Source: Sordaria brevicollis (taxonomy: Eukaryota; Ascomycota; Sordariomycetes; Sordariales; Sordariaceae). Taken from it: a stretch of 64,000 nucleotides of DNA. Where the stretch lies: the NCBI GenBank assembly GCA_033439795.1, contig JAUTDP010000009.1, positions 310,001 to 374,000 of the forward strand, read 5' to 3'. Below the pieces are notes generated by a model, which did not search any database, was not told where the DNA came from, and saw nothing but the letters and a program-made list of their open reading frames with translations. Position numbers and translations under genes: made by a program. Shown in pieces: positions 13,149 through 24,952 of the stretch (its first letter is position 1; every line of letters begins with the position of its first letter).

Positions 13149-13665
13149 CGGAAGAGAAAAAATGGGACAAAAAGCCCTGGTATATGAAAAAGAAGGAAGA
13201 ATTCAACGCCCTATACACAGTAGTCTCCCAAACCACCTCACGCGAACTCAATGGCGATTCGGGATGGGTGGAGGACTCTTGCCGGCGACCTCAAGCCGGC
13301 GGGCGATTGATGAATTTTAGGTGGGGCGCGAATCTCTAATCGGACCTTTCCCGGCAGGCAAGAACCCTGCAAGTGCTACACTGCATGTGTTGCATTGCGG
13401 CAGACGCGACTAGGCGCGACTTGCAATTAAGGCACGGCAACCACGACTTTCGACGGTGACACCATTGAACAATTCAGTGCCAGAACAGGACTACCCCGCC
13501 ATCTCCCATTTTCGTGTCACTCCCAAGGTTTGGGATAATTATCACCGACAAACTCCGCGGGCTGAAGTAGTTACAATTCCAACTTCGCACCAGATATTGT
13601 CTTCTATCAACATATAGACACTTCACCTCTCGAGGTGCTCGCATCGTGAACTTTAGCCAGGAAAC
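13149..13665. promoter_or_regulatory. Divergent promoter between sls1 and nse3
   Basis: 517 bp between the two start codons of oppositely transcribed genes, so it must hold both promoters. I see no TATA box or recognisable operator. Any co-regulation of the pair is inference from layout only. Confidence 0.45.
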
Positions 13666-14799
13666 ATGCCTCCAACACAGCGCCGGCGTCGACAGGTATG
13701 CAGCACGACAGAGAACATTTCCATTCATCCTATTGGACCCTAGAGTGAACTAATCAATTCAATCTATAGGCGGTCGATTCTGACGAAGATGAAGACGTCC
13801 ACCAACGCCCCGACAGCAACGAGAATTCCGACGTAGACATGCACAATGTCGAGCGAGACGAGACAAGCCAGCTGATAAAGAAACTGGTGCGATACGCCCT
13901 CGCTTGCGAATACTCCAGAACGCCAATTCGCAGAGATGGCATCAAGGAAAGGGTCCTTGGCATCCATGGTCGGGAATTCAAGAAGGTGTTTGCCGGGGCC
14001 CAGAAACAACTGCGGGCTATATTTGGCATGGAGATGGTCGAACTTCCTACCAGAGACAGGAGCTTGTTGACTGTCGAGCAAAAGAGGAAAGGTGCGTTTA
14101 TCGCTAGAAAACCAGCCGTCTCTCTCTGCGGGCGCCAGTTGGCTAACCTCTTCCACTTTCACAGCCACCAAATCCCAGAGTCAGAAAGAGCCAACGTCCA
14201 ACGCTTATATCCTCGTCTCCGTCTTGCCTGAACACCTCCGAGTTCCCGATATCATCACCCCATCCAAAGTCCAGTCGGCCGATGGCGAAGCTGCATACGT
14301 CGGTCTCTATACAATGCTCATTGCTATCATCACACTCAGTGGTGGCGAGCTGAGCGATCCGCGCCTCCGACGATACCTGACCCGTCTCAATGCAGCCGAG
14401 AATATGCCGAGCTCCAACCCCAACAGCGAACACGCACCGAGCGAAAAGACTGAGCTAGTACTCCAGCGTATGATCAAACAGGGTTATCTCGTCAAGGTTG
14501 CGGACAACAAGAACGCCGGAGATGACGATGCAATTACCTGGCACGTAGGCCCGCGTGGAAAGATGGAAGTGGACAACGAAGCCATTGCTGCGGTTGTTCG
14601 AGAAATCTATGGCGGCAGCCGACAAAATAAGGATTTGGAAAGGAAGCTCCAAGCCAGTTTGAAGGTGAAGGAGAGGAAACCCCCCAGACCAGCAGGAGAA
14701 AGTCGAGGTCCGGCCACAATCCAAGAAGACGAGGAAGAGGAAGAAGAGGAAGAGGAGCCGGAACCTGGTCCAAGTACTAGACGAGGAAGACGGGGTTAG
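13666..14799 (+). CDS. nse3: Smc5/6 complex subunit Nse3 (MAGE homology domain)
   Basis: Three exons: 13666-13695, 13770-14091 and 14165-14799, giving 328 residues. Nse3 is the MAGE-type winged-helix component of the Smc5/6 complex. With Nse1 and Nse4 it bridges the SMC heads and binds DNA during repair and replication. The MAGE homology domain runs from about residue 35 (LIKKLVRYALACEY) through LVSVLPEHLRVPDII and the second winged helix (LVLQRMIKQGYLVKV) to a VREIYGG segment. The tail has an acidic run of glutamates near residues 305-318. Introns have CTAAT and CTAAC branch sites, and phases join cleanly (phase 0 and 1). Exon 1 encodes only ten residues (MPPTQRRRRQ). Length fits fungal Nse3. 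The call rests on the MAGE pattern. Confidence 0.9.
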
Positions 14800-15232
14800 G
14801 CAGTCGTTTCTGGTACATGTTCTTTCTGTTCTCATCTGTCTAGATTGGCGCAAGGCGTTGTTAGGGTATCTGTTTGCTAAAGTACATCTGGTCTATGAAC
14901 AAGGGGGTCTGGTAAAATGGTATAGGGCCTTACGAGAGACAAGAATAATATCCGGAAAAAAGTAAGAGCTGGTCGCCGGGACAGACCCAATCATTTCTTC
15001 GTCTTCCAACACTCAATATGGAACCTGAAGTCTCTATCCACTCGCGTTTCGTTAAAACAAAGCGGATAGCCCCCAGTTGGGCCACTGTTATCGATGTGGG
15101 TTAATCTGGGCTAGTCATATCTGAAAGAAAGGACTTGAGGTGGCTGTCGGTCTTGTTCCCAGGGTGGATGTCGGTATACGTCCTTTTTGTTCGGTTGGTG
15201 ACTTCGTTTGATCTTCCACGAGGTATGCTCAC
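14800..15232. other. Convergent intergenic spacer, nse3 and SF3b5
   Basis: 433 bp between two convergent stop codons. It should contain both 3' UTRs; no gene or repeat is seen. Confidence 0.5.
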
Positions 15233-15651
15233 TCAAGAGTCGGCCTTCCGGTCAATGAGCATAGGCTCTTCGCCCTCCCTAGGCGGCGGAGGTCCCGTGG
15301 GCTGCAACATTTTCTGAAGACAGATAGCAGGCGTCAGTTGGAGCGAAACCTCGAAGATCTGCGCATATAGAACGGAGACATACCCGAATAAGCCTTGCGC
15401 GCACCTTGGCTGCAGGCTCGTTTTCAGCCAGCGCCATGTACGACAGAAGAGGAGGGTGTCCGACAAGGCTGGAGTATGTGTCGCGGTGGATGTTGGTCTT
15501 CCACTCCCAACTTGTCGTGTCTGGGTGACCGGTGCCGATGTACTTGGCCTGGAGCCGCTCGAGTTCTTGTTGGGTACGAAGTTTGTCCGCCTAAGGTTTG
15601 TGGTCAGTATAGGCCGAGCAAGAGTGGGCGAGTAAAAGGCGGTCCTACCAT
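15233..15651 (-). CDS. sf3b5: Splicing factor 3B subunit 5 (SF3b10/Ysf3)
   Basis: A small gene hidden by two introns; no single open frame shows it. Exons on the minus strand: 15651-15649 (just the ATG), 15590-15384 and 15313-15233, giving 96 residues. After the start methionine the protein reads LEKLQ-like helix, then QAKYIGTGHPDTTSWEW, HRDTYSSLVGHPPLLSY, AENEPAAKVRARL and KMLQPTGPP. These are the hallmark segments of SF3B5, which is 86 residues in human. The protein is a core subunit of the SF3b module of U2 snRNP, packed against SF3B1 and PHF5A/Rds3, and is needed for branch-site recognition. Donors GTAGGA and GTATGT, acceptors TAG and CAG; exon 2 is exactly 69 codons. Family identification is very secure. 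Confidence 0.95.
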
Positions 15652-16582
15652 TATGAAATTAAAGTTCGAATACTTTGTTTTGAACAGTTCGGTCCGAGTA
15701 AGAGACGTGGCCGGGATGACGAAGATTTTGATGATGACGATGTTCTTTGTTTTGTTCAAGATGTACGGATGAATGTTGGAGAGCAAGGACGCTGTACGCC
15801 AGTGAGTGCAACTCGCGTGGGTGGGTACGATTGACGACCTGAAGTCGAACCCATGCGCCCTGCAAGGCTTGTTTGCTAGCGCTGTGCGGCAAATGCCAAG
15901 TCTTGAGCCAGTGAACGGGCCACCTTCCAGTGGAGCCGACGGGAGGGTGGAGGATTGAAACGGGCTCGACGGGGAGTTGCCCACTGGAGGCTTTTGGGGC
16001 TGCACTTCCCCGGGCCCCGGGCCTTCTTGGATCACTACGCGGTGCCGGGGGCACTATGCAACTTGACATTGGCAACCTCAACGTGACGGACGGGACCTCA
16101 AGGTCGAAACTCACCCTCACATTCAGTCTTCACGAAACGGAAGACATCTGAAACTGCCGGTTGGGAGCGCAAGAACGCCCACGTACATATTTGATCCCAT
16201 CTCGCACCAAAAGGTACAATTTTCCGAAAACATGAGAATCGACTATTCAGTTACTCCAACTACCAGATTCAACAAACTTCTTCCTACAAACTTGGACATT
16301 TCATACTAGGCTAACTAACTCACTTTTCTTACCTCTATATTAAGGTACCAACGATAGACACAAATACGTTATCCACCCAGTCTTCCTTCACAAGATACCC
16401 ATTTTCTTTTTGGTTGTTCTTATAAAGCGCATATTCATCCGAGAGAACCTCGGTTCAGACTTTACCACTATCAAGCCTTTGATACCACTCATCAAAGTCA
16501 TCATTGTCCTTGTCACTGGCCCTGACACTGCGATATACCGTCTACGAATCACACACGCGCCTTCGGCCTCGTCTGTCCCACC
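15652..16582. promoter_or_regulatory. Divergent promoter region, SF3b5 and MYND gene
   Basis: About 930 bp between divergent start codons. It includes a GC-rich stretch around 15990-16050 and a more AT-rich stretch from 16200 to 16480. No coding unit or known RNA gene is evident. Confidence 0.4.
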
Positions 16583-18461
16583 ATGGCAGACGATCTATTA
16601 TATTCGTCCAGTCTCACCGTGAGCAGAGACAAACAACTCGCCAAACAGCTCGACGATGTCCGGTTGCAATGCATATCCCAACACGGTAGCTCCCACGCCA
16701 ACAGCGCCACTGGCACTCAACCATCATCAACATCAACAACATCACCACCATCACCGCAGCCGAAATACCTGGTCACATGTCCGGACTGCTACCGAAAGGC
16801 CTTGGACCTCGTCCGCGCACGCTACCACCAATCGCGTGCCGCCGCCGCCGCCGCCGCCGAGTGGTGCACAACGCGGCGCTCCTTCCTGCGGGACCTTGAT
16901 ACCATGCTGGCTGGCGCGAAGGAATATCAGGTTGGCCCAAGAAGTATCGATGATCGTGTGCAGGCTGAGCGGGACAGTTGGTACCTAGAGGCCATACAGT
17001 CTTCACTTGTGCGGCTCTTACCAACCGTTATCGGAAAACCGGACGATGCCGTCCCTCCGGAGGATGCGGATCCGGCGGCAGCGGCAGCAGCAGCAGTGAA
17101 GGACTCCATTCTTGAGAGGCTAGAGGAACTACAGCAAGCGCGCCATGGGGGGCGGTCACATCAGGACGTACTTCGCTTGGCCAAGGATATCGACCAACTA
17201 CTAAAGGGAAGAAAGGACGAAGATGGAGATGCAACCATGGGTGGAATGGATACAGGCTTGCCGGCTGAGTCTACTGCTGCAGGAACCAGCGATGAGGACC
17301 GGGTTGAGGTCATGAGGAAGGTGCTATGCAGCACAGTCGCAGAGGGGGGCGACGAAAAGAATTTGCAGGGCTCTCAGAAGAAATACTTCGACATGCTCAA
17401 GAACGGGACACCATTGGGGCAGGTGATCGACAGGATATTAGACGACAAGAAGGAGGCAACGGGAGCACATGTCAAGATTGGGCAAGTTAAGAAGAGACTG
17501 GAAGATCTCAAGAGGGCGCGGGCGGCGTACGAGCTACAGAAGACGAAGAAGGCCAGCATATCGGAGCATAAGGTCCCAGAAGAGCTCTACAACCTGCCCG
17601 CGTGTCACAACTGCGGACAGATGCCCAACACTAGGGACTTTCTCTCCTGTCCTCTATGTATGGTTCTGGTACAAAACGGTGTCAGGGAACGGCGGACGGT
17701 ATGGTGTTCGGCGGAATGCAACACCCAAGGCCTGGTTAGTATCTTCCAGCCCCTTTCTCGAAGCCGTGTTTCTCAGAGCACATGCTGCCCCTGAATTTTA
17801 GCCCATCTTGCTAACTCTCCACTCCCAGCCCACCCATCTCGAAACCGATCATCAATGCGCTTCCAAAGACGACTGCGTCCAAGTGAACCCTCTCCGCCAC
17901 AGCCACCAACACTACGACCCGGACCAAGACGTCAACATGGATGGCACCAGCACGGTCGCTTCCTCACCCGTTGACTCGGACCCCAACGCCTCTTCTCCCG
18001 TCTGCTTCTGCCGCGAGTGTCTCACGTCACTGAAGATCGAGTCCGTCTTCTGCTCTCTGCGGTGCTACGACCTCAACTTCCAGGGTCACCGCGAAAACAT
18101 CCACATGCCCACGCGTCGGCGGAAGAACCTCATCGTCACCGACCGCCAACATCTCGAGTACTTCCCCATGCCACCGCTCTCATCCTCGTCGGGCCCGAGT
18201 ATGAGGGACCGAGACCGTGACCGTGACCGGGACAGGGACAGGGACAGCTACAACAGCCGTAACCGTAATATGAACAACAACAGCAGCAACGACAACGACG
18301 ACGACCGAAACGGCCCCAACAGCGGGTCCGGCGATCATAACCCCCCGTTCCTCCAGATCCGAACCAGGTATAAGGCGCGGAACATTAAGGATCACGTTGT
18401 CCCGTTCGACGAGGCCATCAGCAACTGGGAGGAGGCCAACCAGGTTAAGGCGCAAATCTAG
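16583..18461 (+). CDS. MYND-type zinc-finger protein, frame continues past UAG stops
   Basis: Exons 16583-17734 and 17829-18461; 594 residues to the first stop. The 94-nt intron has a GTTAGT donor, a perfect CTAAC branch site and a CAG acceptor. The N-terminal half has CPDC, an alanine run and coiled-coil-like charged helices. Around residues 340-395 lies a cysteine/histidine cluster (CHNCG, CPLC, WCSAECN, then across the intron H..H and C) spaced like a MYND zinc finger. A second Cys cluster (CFCREC, FCSLRCYDLNFQGHRENIH) follows in exon 2, then Arg/Asp repeats. MYND fingers bind proline-rich peptides in transcription regulators; the specific role here is unknown. Oddity: the frame has TAG codons at 18459, 18504 and 18525, but coding-like sequence continues in the same frame to TAA at 19011-19013, which would give 778 residues. 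Confidence 0.75.
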
Positions 18462-19013
18462 GAGATTAAGAGGCGCTGGCACTGGGAGAGGTCTACCACC
18501 TACTAGGAAGAGGAGGAGGAGGAGTAGTATCGTCGACAGTTGCTGGCCACAGTGGAGGAGGACGACAATGACAACGACGACGACGAAGTAACCGAAGACA
18601 CCCAACACTCTCTGGTGCCCTCAGGATACTGTACACCGCCCACCTCGCAGTCGCAGGGTCAAACTAAAAGTCGAAAAGGTTGTGAAGAAGACGAGAACCT
18701 CGAGTTGGACGCTCGGATCAAACGACGAGGGAAGGACATCCGGGCAACGTCAACAGCAGCCATCGATGATAACCCTCGGGAAAAGGAAAGCGATGGCCAG
18801 AGAGAAGGTGGAGAAACAGGTCTGGAAGAAGGAGAACTCGTGGAAGAAGGAGAAATCGTGGAAGAAGGGACAAATTTGAAAACGAATAAGGGCCTGAAAG
18901 AGGAAGAGGAAGATGAAGCAAGTGAAAAGAAAACAAACCTCAGACATGGGCAAGGACAGCATAAATTTGAAGGAGGGAAGCTGAGAGACTGGAAAGCGAG
19001 CATTGGGTGGTAA
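18462..19013 (+). other. In-frame extension of the MYND gene beyond three UAG codons
   Basis: Same reading frame as the preceding exon. Between and after the three TAG codons it encodes a charged, helical-looking stretch (EIKRRWHWERSTTY, six glutamates, YRRQLLATVEEDD) and then about 150 residues of acidic, Glu/Lys-rich sequence to a TAA at 19011. The extension could be translated after A-to-I editing of UAG to UIG (read as Trp), by readthrough, or after removal of a 96-nt intron (18444-18539). The intron option lacks a CTRAC branch site and has a weak GTTAAG donor. It could also be a decayed C-terminus or 3' UTR. Confidence 0.45.
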
Positions 19014-19947
19014 ACTGTTTATCAGTCATACATATCGTTGTGCTGGAGTTGTGTGTAGGAACGGAGAAGAAAAGAGAGACAAAAGACAAATGAGGACGGT
19101 TGATAATTCGGAGTTAGGCTCGTTGGGAAGGGAGAGATGAGACCAACACGAAAATGAAAAACTTTGTGTCTCTCTTCTTCAATAACTTGCAATATCCGAG
19201 ATGATTTTATTGAGATCATGAGAGCACAGTCGCTGTGGACAGGGTAGATGTGAGTGCGAGTACTCATACTCAAGGACAGACTTACGAAAATTGATACCTC
19301 AATATCACAAGAACGGACGGCAGACAACCAGATCAAAGGTCAAAGTCAACATCTACTAGAATGAGCCAGCAACAGGTTATATAACCATATAAGTAGTAGT
19401 CTTTATGTATTCTCCCGCTCACCTTCTGGCTTGCTTCGCGCGAGTCGAAGTGCCTTTGCTTGTTTATCTCCTATCCACCCCTCTCGTCAACACATACCTA
19501 CATATGCCATAATACAAGAAGCAGCCATCAAAGAAGATGAAAAGAGCCATGAGACAGCAAGGAAAGTAAGTTAAAATGTACGAAACAAAAACAAAAGCAG
19601 AAATAAAGGTAAGTGGGTATTCCATATCCGCGTCATATTGAAACAATCAAACAGGCCATGCAGAACCATAATACATGAAATCCATTAAAGCACTTCCTAC
19701 TTTACTCGTCTTCGTGAAAGTTTTATCTCATACCCACGTTATGATAACGTACTGCGCGTCTTCGAGGCAAGAACAAGATCTGCCATGAAGTGAAACTGCG
19801 ACAGACAAAGCTTGTACGCCCGGCGCTGTGAATGTGGGTATTCCCATCGCCGATGTACTGCACTCTGTTCTCAAGATACCACTCCGAAATTTTGAAACGT
19901 GTAGAGGGGTAGCCACGCATTGGCCATCATAGCCGAGCAGAACCACA
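19014..19947. other. Convergent intergenic region, MYND gene and septin-like gene
   Basis: About 930 bp between convergent genes. It is moderately AT-rich from 19480 to 19700 but has normal CA/TG content, so not RIPped. It probably carries the two 3' UTRs; nothing else is recognised. Confidence 0.45.
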
Positions 19948-21571
19948 CTAACGGATCTTTGCGCCATGTTGCTTCAGCCTGCTTGTCCTCCAGTTCTCAT
20001 ACCACTGCTCCCGACTGGCCTCACGCAAATCGGAGCGCCACTCGCTGAAGACGGCATCCTTAAGACGAACAAAGTCGCAGTGCTCTTCGTTGTAGGGATC
20101 CGCAAAGCCCCACGGGAATTTGCGACCGATAACAGCCGGCTCATAAAGGTCGGGGCTGATGATCGACATGGGAACGAAAGGGATCTCCTCTTCGGCGGTA
20201 GCGTCCTCGGAAGGCTTGTGACGGCGAACAGAGCCGTTGGAAAGCCTCTTAGAGCTGGGTGAAGACCCTTGCTTGGCGCTGGGGCGGTCTTCGTCACCAA
20301 CAGCCTCCTCTGCGTCACTGTGATCAAACACAGCATTCTCGTCTTCTTCATCGATGCGGTCAGAGGAGTCGTCTTCGTCCTCGTCGTCCAATCCGAGGGC
20401 CTGCAACGGGTCCAGGTTTGCCCTCTTAAGACTATCCCAAACCGCCCTCTTCAACACGCTCATGTGCTTCGACGTGATAGTGTCAGCCTTGGCTATAACC
20501 GGAATTACCGTGGTCTTCCCATGGAGTGTTCGCATGACTTGCAGATCGAGGTCCTCGTCCAGGGCTCCTACGATACGAGAGTAGGGCGGTTGCCTGACAC
20601 CATTGAGATACCTATTGCCAGCGCCGGCCCAGCTGGCAGCGATGTTCCGGTCAAGTCGTGCAGGGTCCAGGAGGAGGAAGACGGCGTGGATGTGGGTATC
20701 CTGTACACCGGGCGATCTCACGACCTTCATCTCCTCTACGAACGTTTCCTCAAACTTGCTCTCCAAGAAGCTTGACAGTTCGCGGAGCTGCAGATCAACG
20801 ACATTCTTTTCTAGCCCCTCAGAATCCCACAACGTCAATCCGACACGTTCGCCTTCGAACTCGGTTTCGAGGTAATGGGGGATGAAGTTGCCGGAAGGTG
20901 AGGGTTTCGGAGAGTGCTCGTGCTGGTCGGCGGGCTTTCCTCGCTTTTTGGGGAGTGCCAAGGCACTCTTGAGGAACTCCAAAAACGATGTCTTTCCCGA
21001 GTTGCTGGCACCGACAACAAGAACGCTGTAGAATGGAAAGTTAGCACCATAATGACCTGAGTACCGCCTGCTCGTAGCACTTACTTGAAAGCAGTCGGGT
21101 CCTTTCTTCTGCGGACTCTCCTGGGGCTATTTATGGTGCTGACTGCACTGCTGGCATAGCTGTAACGTCCACGGTGTGCCATACTGGTGGCATTGGCGTA
21201 AGGGTCAAAGCCGTTGGGGATGGGAGGAGGTGGGGGACGTTGTATACTGAGCGTGGAGCCTCCATGGATGGACGAGCAGTAGAAGATATAGAGTAATTGG
21301 ACGAATGTTGTTCGCTGCTCATTGAGCCCGTGGTTCCTGAGATAATTGCGAGTGAATCGGGACGAACTTCGGAACCGAGTCCTAGTTGGGGAGCGGGGGC
21401 TCCGTTGTAGAGGGCGGGCAGCCGAGGAGGGCTCTGAGGAAGTGCAGCATCACGCTGGCGCTGGAGCTCTTGCGCTTTGGCCTGCTGCTGCTGCTTCTTC
21501 ATGTCGCCACTTTTGGTCCTGCGTAGTAACATTCCTCCAAAACTAGACCGACGAGCAGGAGATTGGTTCAT
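19948..21571 (-). CDS. Septin-type P-loop GTPase (AspE-like), with apparent frameshift
   Basis: Exons 21571-21085 and 21025-19948 on the minus strand, joined by a 59-nt intron with a CTAAC branch site. Exon 2 begins inside the P-loop region (VLVVGASNSGKTSF). Switch-2-like DSEG and AKAD (the G4 motif typical of septins) follow. An acidic insert of about 60 residues (DEDEDDSSDRIDEEDE) interrupts the G domain, and a conserved ending (FPWGFADPYNEEHCDFVRLKDAVFSEW type) matches septin-unique elements. Septins are GTP-binding filament formers at septa and growth sites; divergent AspE-type septins occur only in filamentous fungi. Exon 1 changes frame within the run of five Gs at 21232-21236: the upstream frame would stop at 21131, while the next frame carries PPPPPIPNGFDPYAN and RRVRRRKDPTAF into the P-loop. 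One extra base in that run gives a continuous 521-residue protein. Confidence 0.75.
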
Positions 21572-24500
21572 AGCTCTCGATGAGAGATCGAATGCAACCT
21601 AGTGATGCGTGTCGAGCTTTGACTGCGTATGCTTCAGCAGAAAAAGGCGGTCGACGTCAACTTTCGGCAGCTGCGATATGCAATCCAGCTGTTGGGGAAA
21701 CACGGTCACAGAATAAAGGCCAGGCGAGTTCGAGTCGGGTAGTCAGTAGGGACCGGGGATATTCGACGACCTGAGCGAGGAAGCAACGGATGGATGCCTG
21801 AGCTACGTAGGTCATGACGTGGGTTAGCTTGACGACCTTGGTGAAAGAAGTGACGCGACTAAACCTCGAAGCGGAAAGGAACAGACTGAGGTATGTCTGG
21901 CTGAAAATACAACTGAAACTGAAGACACTTACCTACTGGGTGTAGCTGACGTTATCTTGATACTTACACTTGCGGTCGAGATCGAAAAACCAAAGGCAAG
22001 CGCACAACACGATCCTGCAGTATTACTGGGAAAGCCCTGTGTGTCAACAAACCAGATCCCCAAAAATCGGGACTTCTCAGTTTGAAATCGATGTCTCGAG
22101 GGTTGAACCGGCGTATTGGTAAATCGCAACGGGAAGGCGGAAGGTGTACAAGAATCGGAAGAGCGAGCGAAGTGTGAGTGGCAGTTGCCGTTGGATGGTT
22201 AAGGTCGATTGAGTACGGATGAAGTGGAAGTGAAGGGGTCCGACTGAAGGGGTCTCGAGCCTCAGTAAGTTCAAGGTATAAAGCTGTCTGGATCAAGATT
22301 CCGTCAGTACACTTATTTCGTCTTCACTCTTCTTGTCCCGATCATATTTCTCAGTCTTGTCACATTCAATCTTGAGTATCGCCACATTGACTCGGTGTCT
22401 TTCAGCAGCTTCCGTCTCCATTTGAAACCCATAATTCAAGAGGAGAGGCTTAACTGCCTCAAAGATGGCATACATGTTGCTGCGGCGCAAAGGGACCCAA
22501 CTTACGTGAACCTTGATGGCCTAGGGCAAAACAACCCAGCTACGAAACGAGGGGAATGGCGATTTGTGGCCCGTACAACACGGTGATGGGTGCGAGACTT
22601 GCTCAGCACGGAGAGAGGTGAGCAAGGATCGAGTTGGATGTTTGTGGTCGTGCAAGACGAGAGAAGGAAGAGGAGGATAGACGACAACCAGCTGTCGATA
22701 AACTTCACAAACGACTTTTTTTTAGGACCGATGGAGGTGAGTCGCAGAAAGAGAAAGGAAAACGTTGACGCGCAGAAGAAACAGGAAACAGAAAAGAAGA
22801 CCTTCCCGACCAGACGAAGAAACGCTGGTCAGGCACAAGAAGAAGCGGATTGGTTGGCGGCGAGGTTGAATCCCCGGGCGAATGTCGCATGGGGGCAGAG
22901 CCTAGGTAGGATGTGACCAGGGTGGGAAGCAACCACTTGAAGGGTGGACGGGGGTTGAGTTGCACCCTTAACTTCGTGCCAACTGCTTGGTTGGGCTAGC
23001 GAGGGTTTCCAGGCTCTCCACCTATCACCATCTGCGACTCTGGAGATGAGATGGGTTGAACAAGTTTCCCAATTCAAAACGCAGAAACCGGGGAGGAGCA
23101 AGAGGCGCAAGCCTTGGCTTTCGCTGGTCTTCTGTCTTGGGCCTTCAAGCCGTTGCCTCTCAGTCGATATGATTTCAGTCCGTCTCAAGGGCAGAATAAA
23201 GACACTCGTCTTCCCCGGGATATCAGAAACCCTCAACTGATCGCACGGACTGTTTGGGTCGACCCCCTATTCAATTGCAGACGGGTGATGGCCTGCCTGT
23301 TGTTCCAACCGTCCAACGCGGGCCTGAGGTTGTACCAGCCAATCTCGTATGTACATGCCTTGCTAACCGATCGTCCAGACTCAACCGGAATACGCAAAGG
23401 GCAATGCTCTTCAACAAAGACGTCCAGCACCGTTGAATCTTGACTGTTGTTCTCGATGCTTCTGATTGATGATCACCCCTCCACCTCGGCCCTCCGCAGG
23501 TCTCGAGTAGCACAGAGGAGCAAGCGCCCCTCTCGGCCAGCCAGTGACGACTGTGCACGCGTCTTTCCGTCATCCATCGTGTTCCCAAGGCGGATATGGC
23601 TACACGAGAGTATTAAAAGGCTGAAGCCACGTGCTGTTGTACGCACTCGGAGCTATTTTTCTCCTCGTCCATACCCCAGTTCCAGAAGTTCCAGACGAAA
23701 CTCCCGTCGTAGGGCTTGAAAGAGGCGTGAGAAGGGCGTATAGCGCGTCCAGGACGTATAGGTAAGGAGGGACTGCGAAGAAATTACACACATGTTCAGG
23801 CTAGGCCAAATCCGCAAGTACAGAAGAACAAACATTCCTGGGGTCACATGGAGTGATATTTGCGGTTGTCCTTGGGCCAGAGGCAGAGCCAGCAGAGCAG
23901 CGCAGCCGAGGGGTGACACTGCGAGTGCCAAGTTGGTAGTAAACAAAACAAACGATTTTCCGCCAGAAGAAGCACAGGCTGATGAGCCTATGGAAGTTCT
24001 CACCACGGAGTCACACATCTCGTTCACACTCCAGACCTCCAAAGTCCAAACGGTCCCCCGCCAGTTTTTAAGCTCTTGCTTTTGTGGAGAGAGGTGGGCT
24101 TCACAGTGGATCCCGCGGCGCTCCATTCTCCTCGTGGTTGCAAGCCCAATCCCTGCTCGGTACCTGTTTCACATTGAGACGGGCGAACGAGAACTCCACC
24201 AAATATTTAGTACTATTCCTCTTTGGTGTGGTGGTCTAAGCGCTTTATGCATGTTGCATCACATTGGAAATTCGAAAGGACGACGGAAGCCCTGACCACC
24301 ACCTCTCCATGTGGTAAGGAAGGAAATCCGTTTGGGGATCGCTGTTGCTGAAGTGGTGTTCAAGCCAGAGATACCATGTGATTACTCATTCCATCAAGGG
24401 AGAAATGAGAGAACCGGAAAAGGTTACGAATGAAACGTCACCATGTGATTGTCGACGAATCTGGACTGCCTCAATGTCTGGCTGACAACTTACGGCTCGG

Positions 24501-24952
24501 AACGGGAAGCATATAAACAAGAAGAGCATCCTTGCTAGAAGAAAGATGGCTTGCTGAAAGCAAGATGGGAAGGGGAAGAAGGGATCCTGTCACTGTATCA
24601 GATATCCCCACTTGGATGACATTGTCTCCATCCAGGCGGCTCCAATCCCTCCAATAAGCCGCCAGTTTCAGACACTTCTAACTGAACATAAAGGTATTCC
24701 TAAGCGCGTACAAGAGGATAAGCCGAACCCGCTAAATGTTCCAATGAAGAATGAATTGATGATGTCGAATAAGTTGAGAGCCGCACCTCTATCTATCCTG
24801 CGCCCAAACGCCTCGCGTACCCGAGTTACATACCAACACCAAACCCGTTAGCTATCAGAGGGTATCCCGCTCTAGATGTCTTTAAACATACAAAAAGGAA
24901 GCCTGCTCCCCATCACCCAACCCCAAGTCTGTCTGATTATGATCAAATCAAA
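21572..24952. other. Long intergenic region, no supported gene
   Basis: About 3.4 kb. Several open frames of 60-170 codons exist on both strands, but none has a recognisable domain, good start context with codon bias, or convincing splice structure. Composition is normal, with no RIP signature. The left part should be the promoter of the septin-like gene; the right edge holds the 3' UTR of the minus-strand kinase gene. Confidence 0.45.

Noticed and set aside
18444..18539. Possible 96-nt intron that would remove all three UAG codons of the MYND gene
   Set aside because: Not excluded, but disfavoured: GTTAAG donor is weak, no CTRAC branch site lies before the acceptor, while the verified intron of the same gene has a perfect CTAAC; the interval also reads as coding sequence between the stops.
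23792..24295. 167-codon plus-strand open frame in the 21.6-24.9 kb gap
   Set aside because: No recognisable feature, poor codon bias and no splice structure.
24216..24300. tRNA-like stretch (GGTGGTCTAAGCGC, later TTCGAAAGG)
   Set aside because: Resembles an A box, but no proper B box or acceptor stem pairs at the right spacing.
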